This document shows, one piece after another, positions 53,335 through 62,114 of a stretch of 64,000 nucleotides of DNA. Origin of the DNA: an uncultured OCS116 cluster bacterium (lineage in GTDB: Bacteria > Pseudomonadota > Alphaproteobacteria > Rhizobiales > TMED25); NCBI GenBank assembly GCA_902613795.1, contig CACMIP010000003.1, positions 103,048 through 167,047 of the forward strand, in the 5' to 3' direction. Below the pieces are notes generated by a model. That model had not been told where the DNA came from. It saw only the letters and a list, made by a program, of their open reading frames with translations, and did not search any database. Each line of letters opens with the position of its first letter. Position 1 is the stretch's first letter. Made by a program: the position numbers and the translations under genes.

Positions 53335-54324
53335 ATGAGGAAAACAAAAGCTGTCGTGTTACACAAAAATGGTGATGCAGATCAAATGGTATGGGAAGAG
53401 ATTAACCTACCTGATCCTGGCCATGGTCAGGTCTTATTAAAACATGAATTTGTTGGATTTAACATGATTGATGTTTATCATCGCTCGGGTATTTACCCAA
53501 CCCCATCTAAGCCGTGTTTTCTTGGAACAGAGGCATCGGGGGTTATCGAACAAGTTGGCCCTGGGGTAAAAAATTTAAATATTGGAGATAGGGTTGCATA
53601 TGCTGGAAGTAGCAGCGGCCTTGGCTCCTATTCTCACTCACGGTTAATGAATGCGGATGATTTAATCAAAATTCCAGACTGGATGGGATCAGAAATTGCT
53701 GCAGCTATACTAACTAAGGGAAGAACCGTAGAATATTTATTCAATAGGACGCATAAACTGCAAAAAAACGACAGAATACTATTTAATGCTGCTGCAGGAG
53801 GTGTCGGCCAGATAGCAGGTCAGTGGGCAGCCTCAATTGGCGCGATTGCAATTGGTGTAGTTGGTAATAGGGATAAAGAGAAGTTTGCGCGCAATTCAGG
53901 CTACAAGCATGTGTTTAATATGCAAGATCATGACATCGTTAGAGAAGTTATGGCTATCACTGAGGGTACTGGTGTCGATGTTGCCTATGACTCAATAGGT
54001 AAGACAACCTGGGATATTTCACTTTCTGTAGTGAAGAAGTTAGGGCTTGTTGTTAGTTTTGGTAGTGCATCAGGTAATCCACCATTGTATGATGTTGCAA
54101 AGGACGGAGTAAAGAATTCTGCATATATTCACAGAGCAACAATGGTCAACTATATGACCTCACCGGAAATTGGTAAAAAAAGTGCTGAAAGTGTATTTGA
54201 AATGATCAAAAATGGCAGCATCAAACTCAATTTGAATATGGATTATCATCTGGATGATATTGTCAGCGTTCATCGAGATGCGGAGGCGAGGAAAACGATC
54301 GGGCAGATTGTGATGAAAGTTTAG
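53335..54324 (+). CDS. NADPH:quinone oxidoreductase, zinc-free MDR family
   Basis: 329 residues. GroES-like N-terminal domain (GFNMIDVYHRSGIYP, LGTEASGVIEQVG) and Rossmann domain (FNAAAGGVGQIAGQWAASIGA); the cysteine/histidine zinc ligands of alcohol dehydrogenases are absent. This is the zeta-crystallin/QorA type, reducing quinones or enones with NADPH. GAGGAG six bases before the ATG. Its end overlaps the convergent ketopantoate-reductase-like gene by four bases. Confidence 0.9.
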   Translation: MRKTKAVVLHKNGDADQMVWEEINLPDPGHGQVLLKHEFVGFNMIDVYHRSGIYPTPSKPCFLGTEASGVIEQVGPGVKNLNIGDRVAYAGSSSGLGSYSHSRLMNADDLIKIPDWMGSEIAAAILTKGRTVEYLFNRTHKLQKNDRILFNAAAGGVGQIAGQWAASIGAIAIGVVGNRDKEKFARNSGYKHVFNMQDHDIVREVMAITEGTGVDVAYDSIGKTTWDISLSVVKKLGLVVSFGSASGNPPLYDVAKDGVKNSAYIHRATMVNYMTSPEIGKKSAESVFEMIKNGSIKLNLNMDYHLDDIVSVHRDAEARKTIGQIVMKV

Positions 54325-55349
54325 AAATATTTTTTTAAAATACTCAAATTATCTAGAGATGGAGACCGTCTACCAGCATGGATTTCTCTTGTAAGGTGTA
54401 CTATTTCCTGATTGATTGGAGTCTCAATACCATATTCTTTACCCAAATCTGCTACTAATCCATTGATTTCATCAACCTCACTGTACCTTCCCTTTATGTG
54501 ATCATGTAAAACTGCATCTCTAGCATTTGGACCAATATCCTTGATTAATTTATCTAGCATAAGTTCAATTGGATTATTAGAATTATTAATTTGTTCTTCT
54601 GATAAACCAAATATTGGTACAATCTTGTATCCATGTTTTTGACCAACTATGAGAGCCTCTGTACCGATTCTCATGATAAGTTCTTTTATGCCCGGGATCC
54701 TAAATCCATCATAAAGATTAGATCCGAGTGAGGCGAATGGACCCATACACATTGCGTTTATTATTAGTTTCATCCATTTTGCAGATATTATGTCATCTAT
54801 GATATCGACATTACCAACTGCAGTTAGTATTTCTGCAACGTCTTTCAATCTATCACTTATCGTATCTTTTTCAGCCCCGATGCCGAACCAAGTTTTTTCA
54901 TTTGGTGTATCCCTCTGTATGATTCCTGGAATGAATAATTCAGATGAGCATTCTACAACACAGGCTATTGTTCTTTCTGCACCAACAATTTTTGATATAC
55001 GTCCGGCTGTCATAGCATTTTGAACGCCAATTAAAATACCGTCATTCGCGAGGTATGGCTCAACTAGTCTTGTGATCCATTGTGTATCATAGGCTTTCAC
55101 AAATAAAAATATGAAGTCAAAACGCTGTTTCAATTCAGCCAGATTACACAGATGATAGGCATTCACATTGGTATTTCTTGTCTCTTCTGGCAGATTTATT
55201 GTCAATCCATTGATATTCATTGCATTTACATGCTCTGGCCATTGATCGATTAGCGTTACATCATATCCTGCAGTTGTGATATCCGCAGCTGCACAAGAAC
55301 CGTTGGCGCCCGTTCCTAATATAGCTATTTTTTTATTTTTTAATTTCAT
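54321..55349 (-). CDS. Ketopantoate reductase (ApbA/PanE) family dehydrogenase, paralogue 2
   Basis: 342 residues. N-terminal AILGTGANGSCAAADI, C-terminal SAKWMKLIINAMCMG, DHIKGRYSEVDEINGLV and YGIETPIN. By eye about half its residues equal those of the gene at 452-1483, including long identical blocks such as IDQWPEHV and FVKAYDT. Same-length paralogues within 55 kb imply gene duplication or repeated acquisition. It sits 32 bases downstream of an SDR gene on the same strand, so these two may form an operon. The substrate is unknown; a 2-oxo or 2-hydroxy acid is likely. Confidence 0.86.
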   Translation of the reverse strand: MKLKNKKIAILGTGANGSCAAADITTAGYDVTLIDQWPEHVNAMNINGLTINLPEETRNTNVNAYHLCNLAELKQRFDFIFLFVKAYDTQWITRLVEPYLANDGILIGVQNAMTAGRISKIVGAERTIACVVECSSELFIPGIIQRDTPNEKTWFGIGAEKDTISDRLKDVAEILTAVGNVDIIDDIISAKWMKLIINAMCMGPFASLGSNLYDGFRIPGIKELIMRIGTEALIVGQKHGYKIVPIFGLSEEQINNSNNPIELMLDKLIKDIGPNARDAVLHDHIKGRYSEVDEINGLVADLGKEYGIETPINQEIVHLTREIHAGRRSPSLDNLSILKKYF

Positions 55350-55381
55350 CGTGAGTTGATTTATCTATTCCTATCATAGAT

Positions 55382-56119
55382 TTAGTATGGAACAGCTTCA
55401 CCACGCCAGTCAATAATATTGCCAGTATCTTTGTGATCAATATTGTTTAGCGCTTTAATTAAGTACTCTGCCGCTTCTTCTTTTGTGAAGACTTTTTTAT
55501 TCTTTATTTTCTGAGTAAATGGTTTCGATAGTTGAGTATCAACTGTGCCAGGGTGTAGTCCTACACAAATTGCATTCTTATTACTATACGAAAGTTCGAT
55601 TGACAGAGTCTTGATAAGCATATTTAGTGCAGTCTTTGAAGATCTGTAACTGTACCAGCCCCCGAGTTTGTTATCAGATATACTACCTAACCTTGCTGAC
55701 ATGAAAGCGATAATAGAAGCACTTTCTTTTGTGAGTATGGGCGCAAAATACTTAGAAACTAAAAATGGAATGTAGGTATTAACCTGGAATACTTCTTGCA
55801 AATAATCAAGATTAATCTCTCTTAAGGTCCTTTCTGGCGAATAATTTTTTGTATGAAGCAATCCTGTCGTATTCAATACGATATCTATACTACCATATTT
55901 ATTTCTAATCTCCTCTGCACATTTTGCTACTGAATGCTCGTCCAGCATATCCATTTCGAACTGACTCTTTTTCGACTTTTGTCGAACAATTTCGACAATT
56001 GTATTTTCACGGTCCAATGCTCGAACTTGTTTAGATATTGTCGAGCCTATGCCCCCACTTGCACCAATAATGGCAACCTTTGCTTTGCTAAAAATGTTTT
56101 TATTTTCAATATTTATCAT
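55382..56119 (-). CDS. Short-chain dehydrogenase/reductase
   Basis: 245 residues. NAD(P) motif AIIGASGGIGSTISKQ, MDMLDEHSVA for the adenine-ring aspartate, NTTGLL in place of NNAG, and catalytic Tyr-x3-Lys in WYSYRSSKTALN preceded by FMSARLGSI. It resembles the CsgA/C-factor-like SDR subgroup. Divergent from rpoE-chrR across a 127-base gap, so it might be under the same control. The product is not assigned. Confidence 0.85.
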   Translation of the reverse strand: MINIENKNIFSKAKVAIIGASGGIGSTISKQVRALDRENTIVEIVRQKSKKSQFEMDMLDEHSVAKCAEEIRNKYGSIDIVLNTTGLLHTKNYSPERTLREINLDYLQEVFQVNTYIPFLVSKYFAPILTKESASIIAFMSARLGSISDNKLGGWYSYRSSKTALNMLIKTLSIELSYSNKNAICVGLHPGTVDTQLSKPFTQKIKNKKVFTKEEAAEYLIKALNNIDHKDTGNIIDWRGEAVPY

Positions 56120-56142
56120 GATTTACTAATATTTTACTATAA

Positions 56143-56171
56143 TGATTAAAATAATCAGTAAAAAAATATAA
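56143..56171 (+). promoter_or_regulatory. Inverted repeat and candidate promoter between the SDR and rpoE
   Basis: A perfect inverted repeat TGATTA-AAA-TAATCA occupies 56143-56157. Its left arm resembles the TGATC-type -35 of RpoE-ChrR promoters as I recall them, and TATAAA at 56166-56171 is 17 bases downstream, so sigma autoregulation is possible. The region is AT-rich, so this is only a candidate. Confidence 0.33.
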
Positions 56172-56246
56172 AACTTTAAACTATTTACTAGAGGTGCACG
56201 TTTAATATGTGTTACATTGGTTCATGTGCAAAATAAAAATGTAACA

Positions 56247-56795
56247 ATGGTTGAAATAAACAAGGATTTTATCAAGAAGTTTCAAGCTGAGAAGAAAAAG
56301 AAGGACTTTGAAATCATTTTTAACTTCTATGCACCTAAAATCAAGTCATTATTGGTAAGAAATGGTGCTGATGTTACACTCGCGGAGGATATAATGCACG
56401 ACACAATGATTAACATTTGGGATAAAATCCACTTGTATAATCCAGAAAAAGGATCCTTCAGCTCTTGGATTTATACAATCGCAAGAAATAACAGAATTGA
56501 TTTACTAAGAAAAAAATCTTCACAACCTTATACAGACATTTCAGAGATTGATATACCATCCGATAATGAAAATAGCCAAGACATAGTTGAACGTAAATCT
56601 CTAACTGAACAGGTGAAAAATGCAATTAATTTATTGCCTGAAAAACAAAAAAAAGTGATAGAACTCTCATTTATAAGTGACATGACGCAAGACGAAATTG
56701 CTGTTGAATTGAATATTCCAATTGGAACAGTAAAGTCAAGAATGAGGCTAGCTTATCAGAAAATGAAAGATAATTTAAAGGACATAACCGCATGA
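56247..56795 (+). CDS. rpoE: ECF sigma factor, RpoE of the RpoE-ChrR type
   Basis: 182 residues from ATG 56247 (in-frame TTG and GTG codons lie further upstream; no start has a clear Shine-Dalgarno). Sigma region 2: LAEDIMHDTMINIWDKI, SSWIYTIARNNRIDLLRKK (two parts). Region 4: INLLPEKQKKVIELSF, MTQDEIAVELNIPIGTVKSR (helix-turn-helix). Directs RNA polymerase to stress promoters. It overlaps the anti-sigma gene by four bases, the typical translational coupling. The assignment as the singlet-oxygen sigma depends on its ChrR partner. Confidence 0.93.
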   Translation: MVEINKDFIKKFQAEKKKKDFEIIFNFYAPKIKSLLVRNGADVTLAEDIMHDTMINIWDKIHLYNPEKGSFSSWIYTIARNNRIDLLRKKSSQPYTDISEIDIPSDNENSQDIVERKSLTEQVKNAINLLPEKQKKVIELSFISDMTQDEIAVELNIPIGTVKSRMRLAYQKMKDNLKDITA

Positions 56796-57448
56796 AGAAC
56801 TGCCCCGATCTCACAACAATAATCTCATACTCTAGTGGTGTACTCAGTAAATCTTTTGCATTGCTTATATCATCACACATTGAAAAGTGTGGGCATTGTA
56901 AAAAAAATATCGATCGATGTCATGAAATGGGCGGGAGTTTTTTAGAGGAAACAGAAAATACAGACCTCGATACTAACTCTTATGCTCTGTTCTTAGAAAA
57001 ACTTGAAGCGTCCAAAAACAAAGAAACGCAAATTAGCGATAAAGATATTTTTGACAAAAGCAGCGAAGTTCCTATCTCCCTTCAAAGGTACATAGGGAGA
57101 GATCTGAGCAGTCTGAAGTGGTCGTTCTTAGCTCCGGGAATAAAAAAATGCGCTGTAATAATAGATCAAAAAGAAAACAAACATCTAACATTTCTAAAAA
57201 TCAAATCTAACAAGAAAATTCCTGAGCACAGTCACCTTGGCAGCGAGTTAACACTCGTGCTAAAGGGTTCCTTTGATGATGAAAATGGTAGATATATGGC
57301 CGGCGACATTGCAGACCATGATCACACTTCAAAACACGAGCCAATTGTGACATCACAGGAAGATTGTGTTTGTGTAATTGCAACTGATGGCCCATTAATT
57401 TTCAATAGCTTTATTGCAAATATATTTCAGTCTATCGCACGTATATAG
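56792..57448 (+). CDS. chrR: ChrR-type zinc anti-sigma factor with C-terminal cupin
   Basis: 218 residues. N-terminal anti-sigma domain with H29-x3-C33-x2-C36 (HIEKCGHC); C-terminal cupin with H146, H148, E152 (HSHLGSE) and H182, equal in spacing to the ChrR ligands I recall from Rhodobacter (H141, H143, E147, H177). By alignment from memory, the first anti-sigma zinc ligand, His6 in Rhodobacter, is Cys4 here. ChrR holds RpoE until singlet oxygen releases it. GGSFLEE after the zinc site is also typical. The next SDR gene begins at the base after its stop. Confidence 0.92.
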   Translation: MKNCPDLTTIISYSSGVLSKSFALLISSHIEKCGHCKKNIDRCHEMGGSFLEETENTDLDTNSYALFLEKLEASKNKETQISDKDIFDKSSEVPISLQRYIGRDLSSLKWSFLAPGIKKCAVIIDQKENKHLTFLKIKSNKKIPEHSHLGSELTLVLKGSFDDENGRYMAGDIADHDHTSKHEPIVTSQEDCVCVIATDGPLIFNSFIANIFQSIARI

Positions 57449-58210
57449 ATGTCTCTTCCTTGGAAGTCAGCATGGATAACTGGTGCCAGTTCAGGTATCG
57501 GTCGCGAATTAGCGTTGCAATTAGCAAGTCAGAATGTAGAAATTTATGCATCAGCAAGGCGTCCGGATGAACTTCATATTTTAAGCAGTATAAATAATAA
57601 TATACGGTCTATCAATTTGGACGTATCAAAAATCAAAGACGTACGGAAAAAAACTAAATTTTTTTTTGAGGATGATAATTTTCCTGATCTTGTAATACTT
57701 AATGCTGGAGTTAGTCGTCTGTTTACGCTTGATAAAATCGATGAAAAGCATCAGGATATCATAGACTCAATGTATACCAATTATTTTGGTGTAATTAACT
57801 GCCTTTCAGCAATTCTGCCGCGAATGATAGAGAGAAAAAAAGGCCATATTGCCATAATGTCATCTGTTGCAGGGTATAGGGGCCTTCCAAATTCGGTTGC
57901 TTATAGCCCCACTAAGGCAGCATTGATTAACCTTGTTGAAATTATGAGATCAGAGTTAAGCCCCCTCGGTATCAATATATCTGTTATAAACCCTGGATTC
58001 GTTGACACTGATGCCACTAAGGTGAACAAATTTCGAATGCCAAGTATGGTCTCTGTTGAATTCGCTGCTAGGAAGATAATAAGAGATCTTGTAAAATTAA
58101 AATATGAAGTTGCTTTTCCATTTATGTTCACATTTTTTATAAAATTTCTGAGGATACTGCCAAACACTCTATATTTCTATATTATAAGAAAGCTTGTATG
58201 GAAAAGTTAG
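57449..58210 (+). CDS. Short-chain dehydrogenase/reductase of the rpoE-chrR operon
   Basis: 253 residues. TGASSGIGRELALQLA, LNAGVS, IMSSVAGYRG and catalytic YSPTKAALIN are a complete classical SDR set. The C-terminus is hydrophobic (VAFPFMFTFFIKFLRILP), which suggests membrane association. The ATG directly follows the chrR stop, so it is the third gene of the rpoE operon and probably part of the oxidative response. The substrate is unknown; a lipid-related one would fit the neighbours. Confidence 0.88.
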   Translation: MSLPWKSAWITGASSGIGRELALQLASQNVEIYASARRPDELHILSSINNNIRSINLDVSKIKDVRKKTKFFFEDDNFPDLVILNAGVSRLFTLDKIDEKHQDIIDSMYTNYFGVINCLSAILPRMIERKKGHIAIMSSVAGYRGLPNSVAYSPTKAALINLVEIMRSELSPLGINISVINPGFVDTDATKVNKFRMPSMVSVEFAARKIIRDLVKLKYEVAFPFMFTFFIKFLRILPNTLYFYIIRKLVWKS

Positions 58211-58213
58211 GCT

Positions 58214-59374
58214 TTACTTCGTATGACTTAATTTAAATATACTAATTTGAATTGAGTCTTCACAAAAACCAGCTTCACAATATGATAGATAGTAATTCCA
58301 AATTCTCTTAAATCTATCATCATAACCTAAAGTTTTAATGTGGGGCCATTTTTTATTAAATTTCTCCCTCCACATTGATAACGTTTTTACATAAGATGGA
58401 TTGAAGTCCTCAAGAACTTCGATTTGAAGTTGTTTTGTGTCTGCAATTTTTTCTAGTAGTTTTTTACTTGGTAAGAAACCTCCAGGGAAGATATATTTTT
58501 GAATAAAATCAACTTGCCTACGATATTCACTGAATTTTTCGTCGGCGATTGTTATACCCTGAATTATTGCATGGCCATCTTTTTGAAGGCATTTCTTTAT
58601 TGTTTCAATATAAATTGGAAGATATTTACTACCAACTGCTTCAATCATTTCGACAGATACAATCTTATTATATTTACTATTTGTTTTTCTGTAATCTTCA
58701 AGTTTGAAATTACAATCTGCTAATTTTTTAGTGATGTTTAATTCTTTTGCATATTTAAGTTGTTCTTCGGAGATTGTAATTGCGTCAATATTAATGGTAT
58801 TATTCTCAAATAAATATTGAGATAAAGTACCCCATCCACAACCAATTTCCAGTACCTTCTCATTATTCTTGATATCTAAATATGAATTTATTTTTTTGAA
58901 TTTATTTTCCTGTGCTTGCTCTAGTGTAATTTGTTTACTATCAAAATGTGCACTTGAGTACTGCATTTTGTCATCTAGCCATTCACTAAAAAAATTATTT
59001 CCCATATCATAGTGGGCTCTTATATTCTTTCTTGCCCCCCTTAAACTGTTCCATCTTAATAAATGCAAAATATAAGAAATATTAAATCTAAATATTTTGA
59101 GTGGAGTCATTTTATCGAATTTTTCTTTATTTCTTAGATAAAAGATAAAAAATTGTGTCAAATCAGAGCACTCAATATCTCCATTTACATAACAATCACC
59201 AAAAGCATTTGGTCCGCTTGTAAAGTAGTTCCATACAATCCTGTAATTATTCAATTTAATCGTTAGATCAGAATTAACGGATCCAATTACGTAATCTGTA
59301 TTATCTGGAAAAATAATTTTTAGAGAACCATTTGGTTCCCAGTTAAATAATTTTTTAAAGTAACTTTTTAGCAT
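58214..59374 (-). CDS. cfa: Cyclopropane-fatty-acyl-phospholipid synthase family methyltransferase
   Basis: 386 residues. The C-terminal SAM methyltransferase has YDMGNNFFSEWLDDKMQYSSAHF, VLEIGCGWGTLSQYL, SVEMIEAVGSKYLPIY and FIQKYIFPGGFLPS, the Cfa/mycolate-synthase hallmarks. The N-terminal domain contains FGDCYVNGDIECSDL. Methylates unsaturated acyl chains of membrane phospholipids, by SAM. It is third in the reverse operon FAD protein-DUF1365-cfa; cfa is a known RpoE-ChrR target in Rhodobacter. Confidence 0.92.
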   Translation of the reverse strand: MLKSYFKKLFNWEPNGSLKIIFPDNTDYVIGSVNSDLTIKLNNYRIVWNYFTSGPNAFGDCYVNGDIECSDLTQFFIFYLRNKEKFDKMTPLKIFRFNISYILHLLRWNSLRGARKNIRAHYDMGNNFFSEWLDDKMQYSSAHFDSKQITLEQAQENKFKKINSYLDIKNNEKVLEIGCGWGTLSQYLFENNTINIDAITISEEQLKYAKELNITKKLADCNFKLEDYRKTNSKYNKIVSVEMIEAVGSKYLPIYIETIKKCLQKDGHAIIQGITIADEKFSEYRRQVDFIQKYIFPGGFLPSKKLLEKIADTKQLQIEVLEDFNPSYVKTLSMWREKFNKKWPHIKTLGYDDRFKRIWNYYLSYCEAGFCEDSIQISIFKLSHTK

Positions 59375-59381
59375 TGCACAT

Positions 59382-60158
59382 TTAGTTAGTATCTTTATTT
59401 TTTATGTAGCATATTTGTAATTTAGGAGCTTCCGGCTTCTTTTTAAAGCTCATTCCTTTAAAAAACAGTTTTAGTGCCTCATAATGGATCGCAAGTATGA
59501 CTTTTAATGTCAGGAATAAATTCTTTGTGAGGCTTTTTATTAGGTTGTAATTTGTATACTCAAGTTTTTCTCCTGTAAAGTGAGCGATAAGTATTGGCTG
59601 ACCTCTCGCATGGAGATTTATCCCGATTTGAAATAGATTTGAATTATTCCTGATGTGGAATGTATACATTCCATCCCCATCATTGAACGGTGAAATAAAT
59701 AATTTCTTATCACACTTCTGATAGATAATTTCCCCTGTTTTGAGTGCCGTTGGGATAACATAAATGACCCTTTGACCAAAAGTATTATTTACTTCGTAAA
59801 TTACTAATTCTATTTGTTTTTCTTTATTGTAGCCAAGATATACCGTTATCGGGTTAAACACATAACCAAAGACACGGGGATAGGCAATCATTGAGAAACG
59901 AACTACCGGTTTTTTTGTGATCACATTATTTTTAATCTCCCCAAGAAAATCTTTAATGGGTCCACCATTACCATGATCTTTGTCGTAAATACTAAATAAA
60001 TTAAATTTGTTATAGGAAAGTAAATTTGTTTTTTTACTCAAGTTATCAAAATCATCACAATCAAGCATTAGTGCAAAAACACTATATGAGAGCTTATGTC
60101 TTATGGGACTAAGGCGTTTGTGGACTACTTTACCTATTAATATTTTATTTTTAATCAT
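59382..60158 (-). CDS. DUF1365 family protein
   Basis: 258 residues. The family signature is at the N-terminus: IGKVVHKRLSPIRHKLSYSVF, then FNPITVYLGY and VNNTFGQRVIYVIP. No biochemical role is established for the family as far as I know. It is almost always found between a FAD amine-oxidase-like gene and cfa, as here, suggesting joint action on a lipid. Seven bases before cfa, 21 after the FAD gene. Confidence 0.9.
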   Translation of the reverse strand: MIKNKILIGKVVHKRLSPIRHKLSYSVFALMLDCDDFDNLSKKTNLLSYNKFNLFSIYDKDHGNGGPIKDFLGEIKNNVITKKPVVRFSMIAYPRVFGYVFNPITVYLGYNKEKQIELVIYEVNNTFGQRVIYVIPTALKTGEIIYQKCDKKLFISPFNDGDGMYTFHIRNNSNLFQIGINLHARGQPILIAHFTGEKLEYTNYNLIKSLTKNLFLTLKVILAIHYEALKLFFKGMSFKKKPEAPKLQICYIKNKDTN

Positions 60159-60179
60159 TAAATTGGATCATATGATTAA

Positions 60180-61478
60180 TTATACAGCTATCCTATTCCA
60201 GCTTTTCTCTATTGTCCACGGTCTGTCCTCTTTTGTAATATTTTCGGCAACGAGCAGACCGCTTTGTATGCCATCTTCATGAAATCCATACCCAAGAAAA
60301 CTTCCGCAAACCCATATATTATTTTGTCCTTGCCTCTCCAATATCTGTTTTTTTATCTCTTTATTATTAAGATTAAATATGGGGTGCGTGAAGATTATTT
60401 CTTTGTGCATTTCTCTATCTGATATTTTTTTTTCAGGATTTAATGTTAGGAAAAAATTTGTTTCAGTATTCAGTTTTTGTATACTATTTAGCCAATAAGT
60501 CATTGAGAGTTTCATACTATCCGTTTTAACTTTACGAGTATAATTCCAACTAGACCACAATTTTACATTACGTGGCATTTGTCCCGGATCAGAGTGCAGG
60601 TAGCCAATATTTTGTTGGTATTTAAAATTATCTAAAAGATCAGCGAGTTGTTTATCACAGCTCTCTATCAATTTTTTGCTTTCTTGAGCTTGGTTTGCAA
60701 GAACGATTTTATCAAACTCTAAATTTTCATCATCATCATTTGTGATTCTAAAACCATTCCCTACTTTTTCAATTTTCTTAATGGTTGACTTAATTTTTTT
60801 TTGAAAGATTGATGATTTAATAATTGCCTCTACATATTTTTTACTTCCTCCATCAACAGATGACCAAACAGGTCGATTCGATAACTTAAATAGCCCGTGG
60901 TTAATAAAGAAATTTACGAAGTCATGTGCTGGGTACTCTAGCATATTTTTGGGATCACAAGACCAAATCGCACTACACATTGGAATAATATGATTGTGAA
61001 TAAAGAAGGCTGGGTAATTCTCGTACATGAGAAAATCATTCAGTGAGGTTGATTTTGCGTATCTTCTGATTGATTTTTTAGCATTTGAGTAGAATTTAAT
61101 AATAGCAAATAATTGCTGCCAGTGTTGTTTACTTATGAGATTAGATTTTTGCCCAAAATAACCACTTAATCCAGAGCCTGAATATTCATAATTTAAAATT
61201 TCATCTGACATTGAAAAGCTCATGTCAGATTGATGTTTATTAACGTCAAGTAGATCAAAAAATTTAATTAAGTTAGGATAATTAGCTTCATTGAAAACCA
61301 TAAACCCGACATCTAATGATACATTATGTTTATTCGAGTCTTTTAGTGTAACAGTGTGCGCGTGACCGCCAAAATAGCTATTTTTCTCGTATAGTGTAAC
61401 CTTTTTATATTTAGATAAGTGCCATGCAGCAGATAAGCCTGATATACCACCTCCAATTACCGCTATTTTTTCTGACAA
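60180..61478 (-). CDS. FAD-dependent amine-oxidase-like oxidoreductase
   Basis: 432 residues. FAD motif AVIGGGISGLSAAWHLS with G9, G11 and G14, the acidic end of the fold in LYEKNSYFGGHAHTV, and a C-terminal FAD-binding ICVCGSF-like segment (IWVCGSFLGYGFHEDG). This is the NAD/FAD-binding protein that partners DUF1365 and cfa. First of that three-gene reverse operon. The reaction is unknown; desaturation of a modified fatty acid or protection of membrane lipids is possible. Confidence 0.9.
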   Translation of the reverse strand: MSEKIAVIGGGISGLSAAWHLSKYKKVTLYEKNSYFGGHAHTVTLKDSNKHNVSLDVGFMVFNEANYPNLIKFFDLLDVNKHQSDMSFSMSDEILNYEYSGSGLSGYFGQKSNLISKQHWQQLFAIIKFYSNAKKSIRRYAKSTSLNDFLMYENYPAFFIHNHIIPMCSAIWSCDPKNMLEYPAHDFVNFFINHGLFKLSNRPVWSSVDGGSKKYVEAIIKSSIFQKKIKSTIKKIEKVGNGFRITNDDDENLEFDKIVLANQAQESKKLIESCDKQLADLLDNFKYQQNIGYLHSDPGQMPRNVKLWSSWNYTRKVKTDSMKLSMTYWLNSIQKLNTETNFFLTLNPEKKISDREMHKEIIFTHPIFNLNNKEIKKQILERQGQNNIWVCGSFLGYGFHEDGIQSGLLVAENITKEDRPWTIEKSWNRIAV

Positions 61479-61504
61479 TGTTATACCTTCAATTTATGAA
61501 AAAA

Positions 61505-61534
61505 TGATCTCCACGGTAGTTGTATACGTTAAAT
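61505..61534 (+). promoter_or_regulatory. Candidate RpoE-type promoter for the DUF2177 gene
   Basis: TGATCT at 61505-61510 followed after 18 bases by TTAAAT at 61529-61534, 25 bases before the DUF2177 ATG. The TGATC core agrees with my recollection of the RpoE-ChrR -35 element. The 80-base gap is shared with the divergent FAD-protein operon, whose promoter I cannot place. Confidence 0.35.
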
Positions 61535-61558
61535 TTTTAGATTACAATCGATATTAAA

Positions 61559-61966
61559 ATGACTAAGTACTTTCTAACATATTTTATTGTTTTGGTGATT
61601 TTTCTCACTATTGATGCTATATGGCTTGGGTTCATTGCCCGAAAATTCTATGTGAACAATATTGGCTTTATTTTAGCAGAGAAACCAAATTTTTTGGCCG
61701 CAGCAGTATTTTATTCAATCTATGTCATCGGAATTATTATATTTTCCACAATTCCTGCGCTAAAAGATGGTCTTGGTTCAACAGCTTTAATATACGGGGC
61801 CCTTTTTGGGTTTTTTGCTTATCTGACATACGATATGACTAACTACAGTACATTGAAGGATTGGCCACTTCAAGTCTCGCTCATCGACACAGCATGGGGA
61901 ACATTTCTTACTGGCATTTCTTCCTACCTTGGATATCATGTTGCTAAATCTTGGGTTACCTTCTAA
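61559..61966 (+). CDS. DUF2177 family membrane protein
   Basis: 135 residues with four hydrophobic helices. IDAIWLGFIARKFYVNNIG at the N-terminus, YGALFGFFAYLTYDMTNYSTLKDWP in the middle (typical family run, given in parts: LFGFFAYLTYDMTNYS, TLKDWP) and DTAWGTFLTG near the end are hallmarks. Inner membrane, unknown activity. Divergent from the FAD-DUF1365-cfa operon with 80 bases between starts. The conserved association suggests a common membrane-lipid response. Confidence 0.9.
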   Translation: MTKYFLTYFIVLVIFLTIDAIWLGFIARKFYVNNIGFILAEKPNFLAAAVFYSIYVIGIIIFSTIPALKDGLGSTALIYGALFGFFAYLTYDMTNYSTLKDWPLQVSLIDTAWGTFLTGISSYLGYHVAKSWVTF

Positions 61967-62029
61967 CTAAAAGTTGCTCTCACTACAATAATTTCAAGCA
62001 TAGATGTAACACATTATTATCTTAAATCT

Positions 62030-62059
62030 GTGAAATACTATTTAAAGTAAATGTATAAT
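62030..62059 (+). promoter_or_regulatory. Possible promoter of the amidohydrolase gene
   Basis: TATAAT at 62054-62059 with GTGAAA at 62030-62035 as a weak -35, 18 bases apart, about 55 bases before the ATG. The rest of the gap 61967-62114 is AT-rich and shows no gene. Confidence 0.35.
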
Positions 62060-62114
62060 GCTGTATCATTCAAAACATAGAACTATAACCTTTGCATATC
62101 TGGGGAGATTTTGA

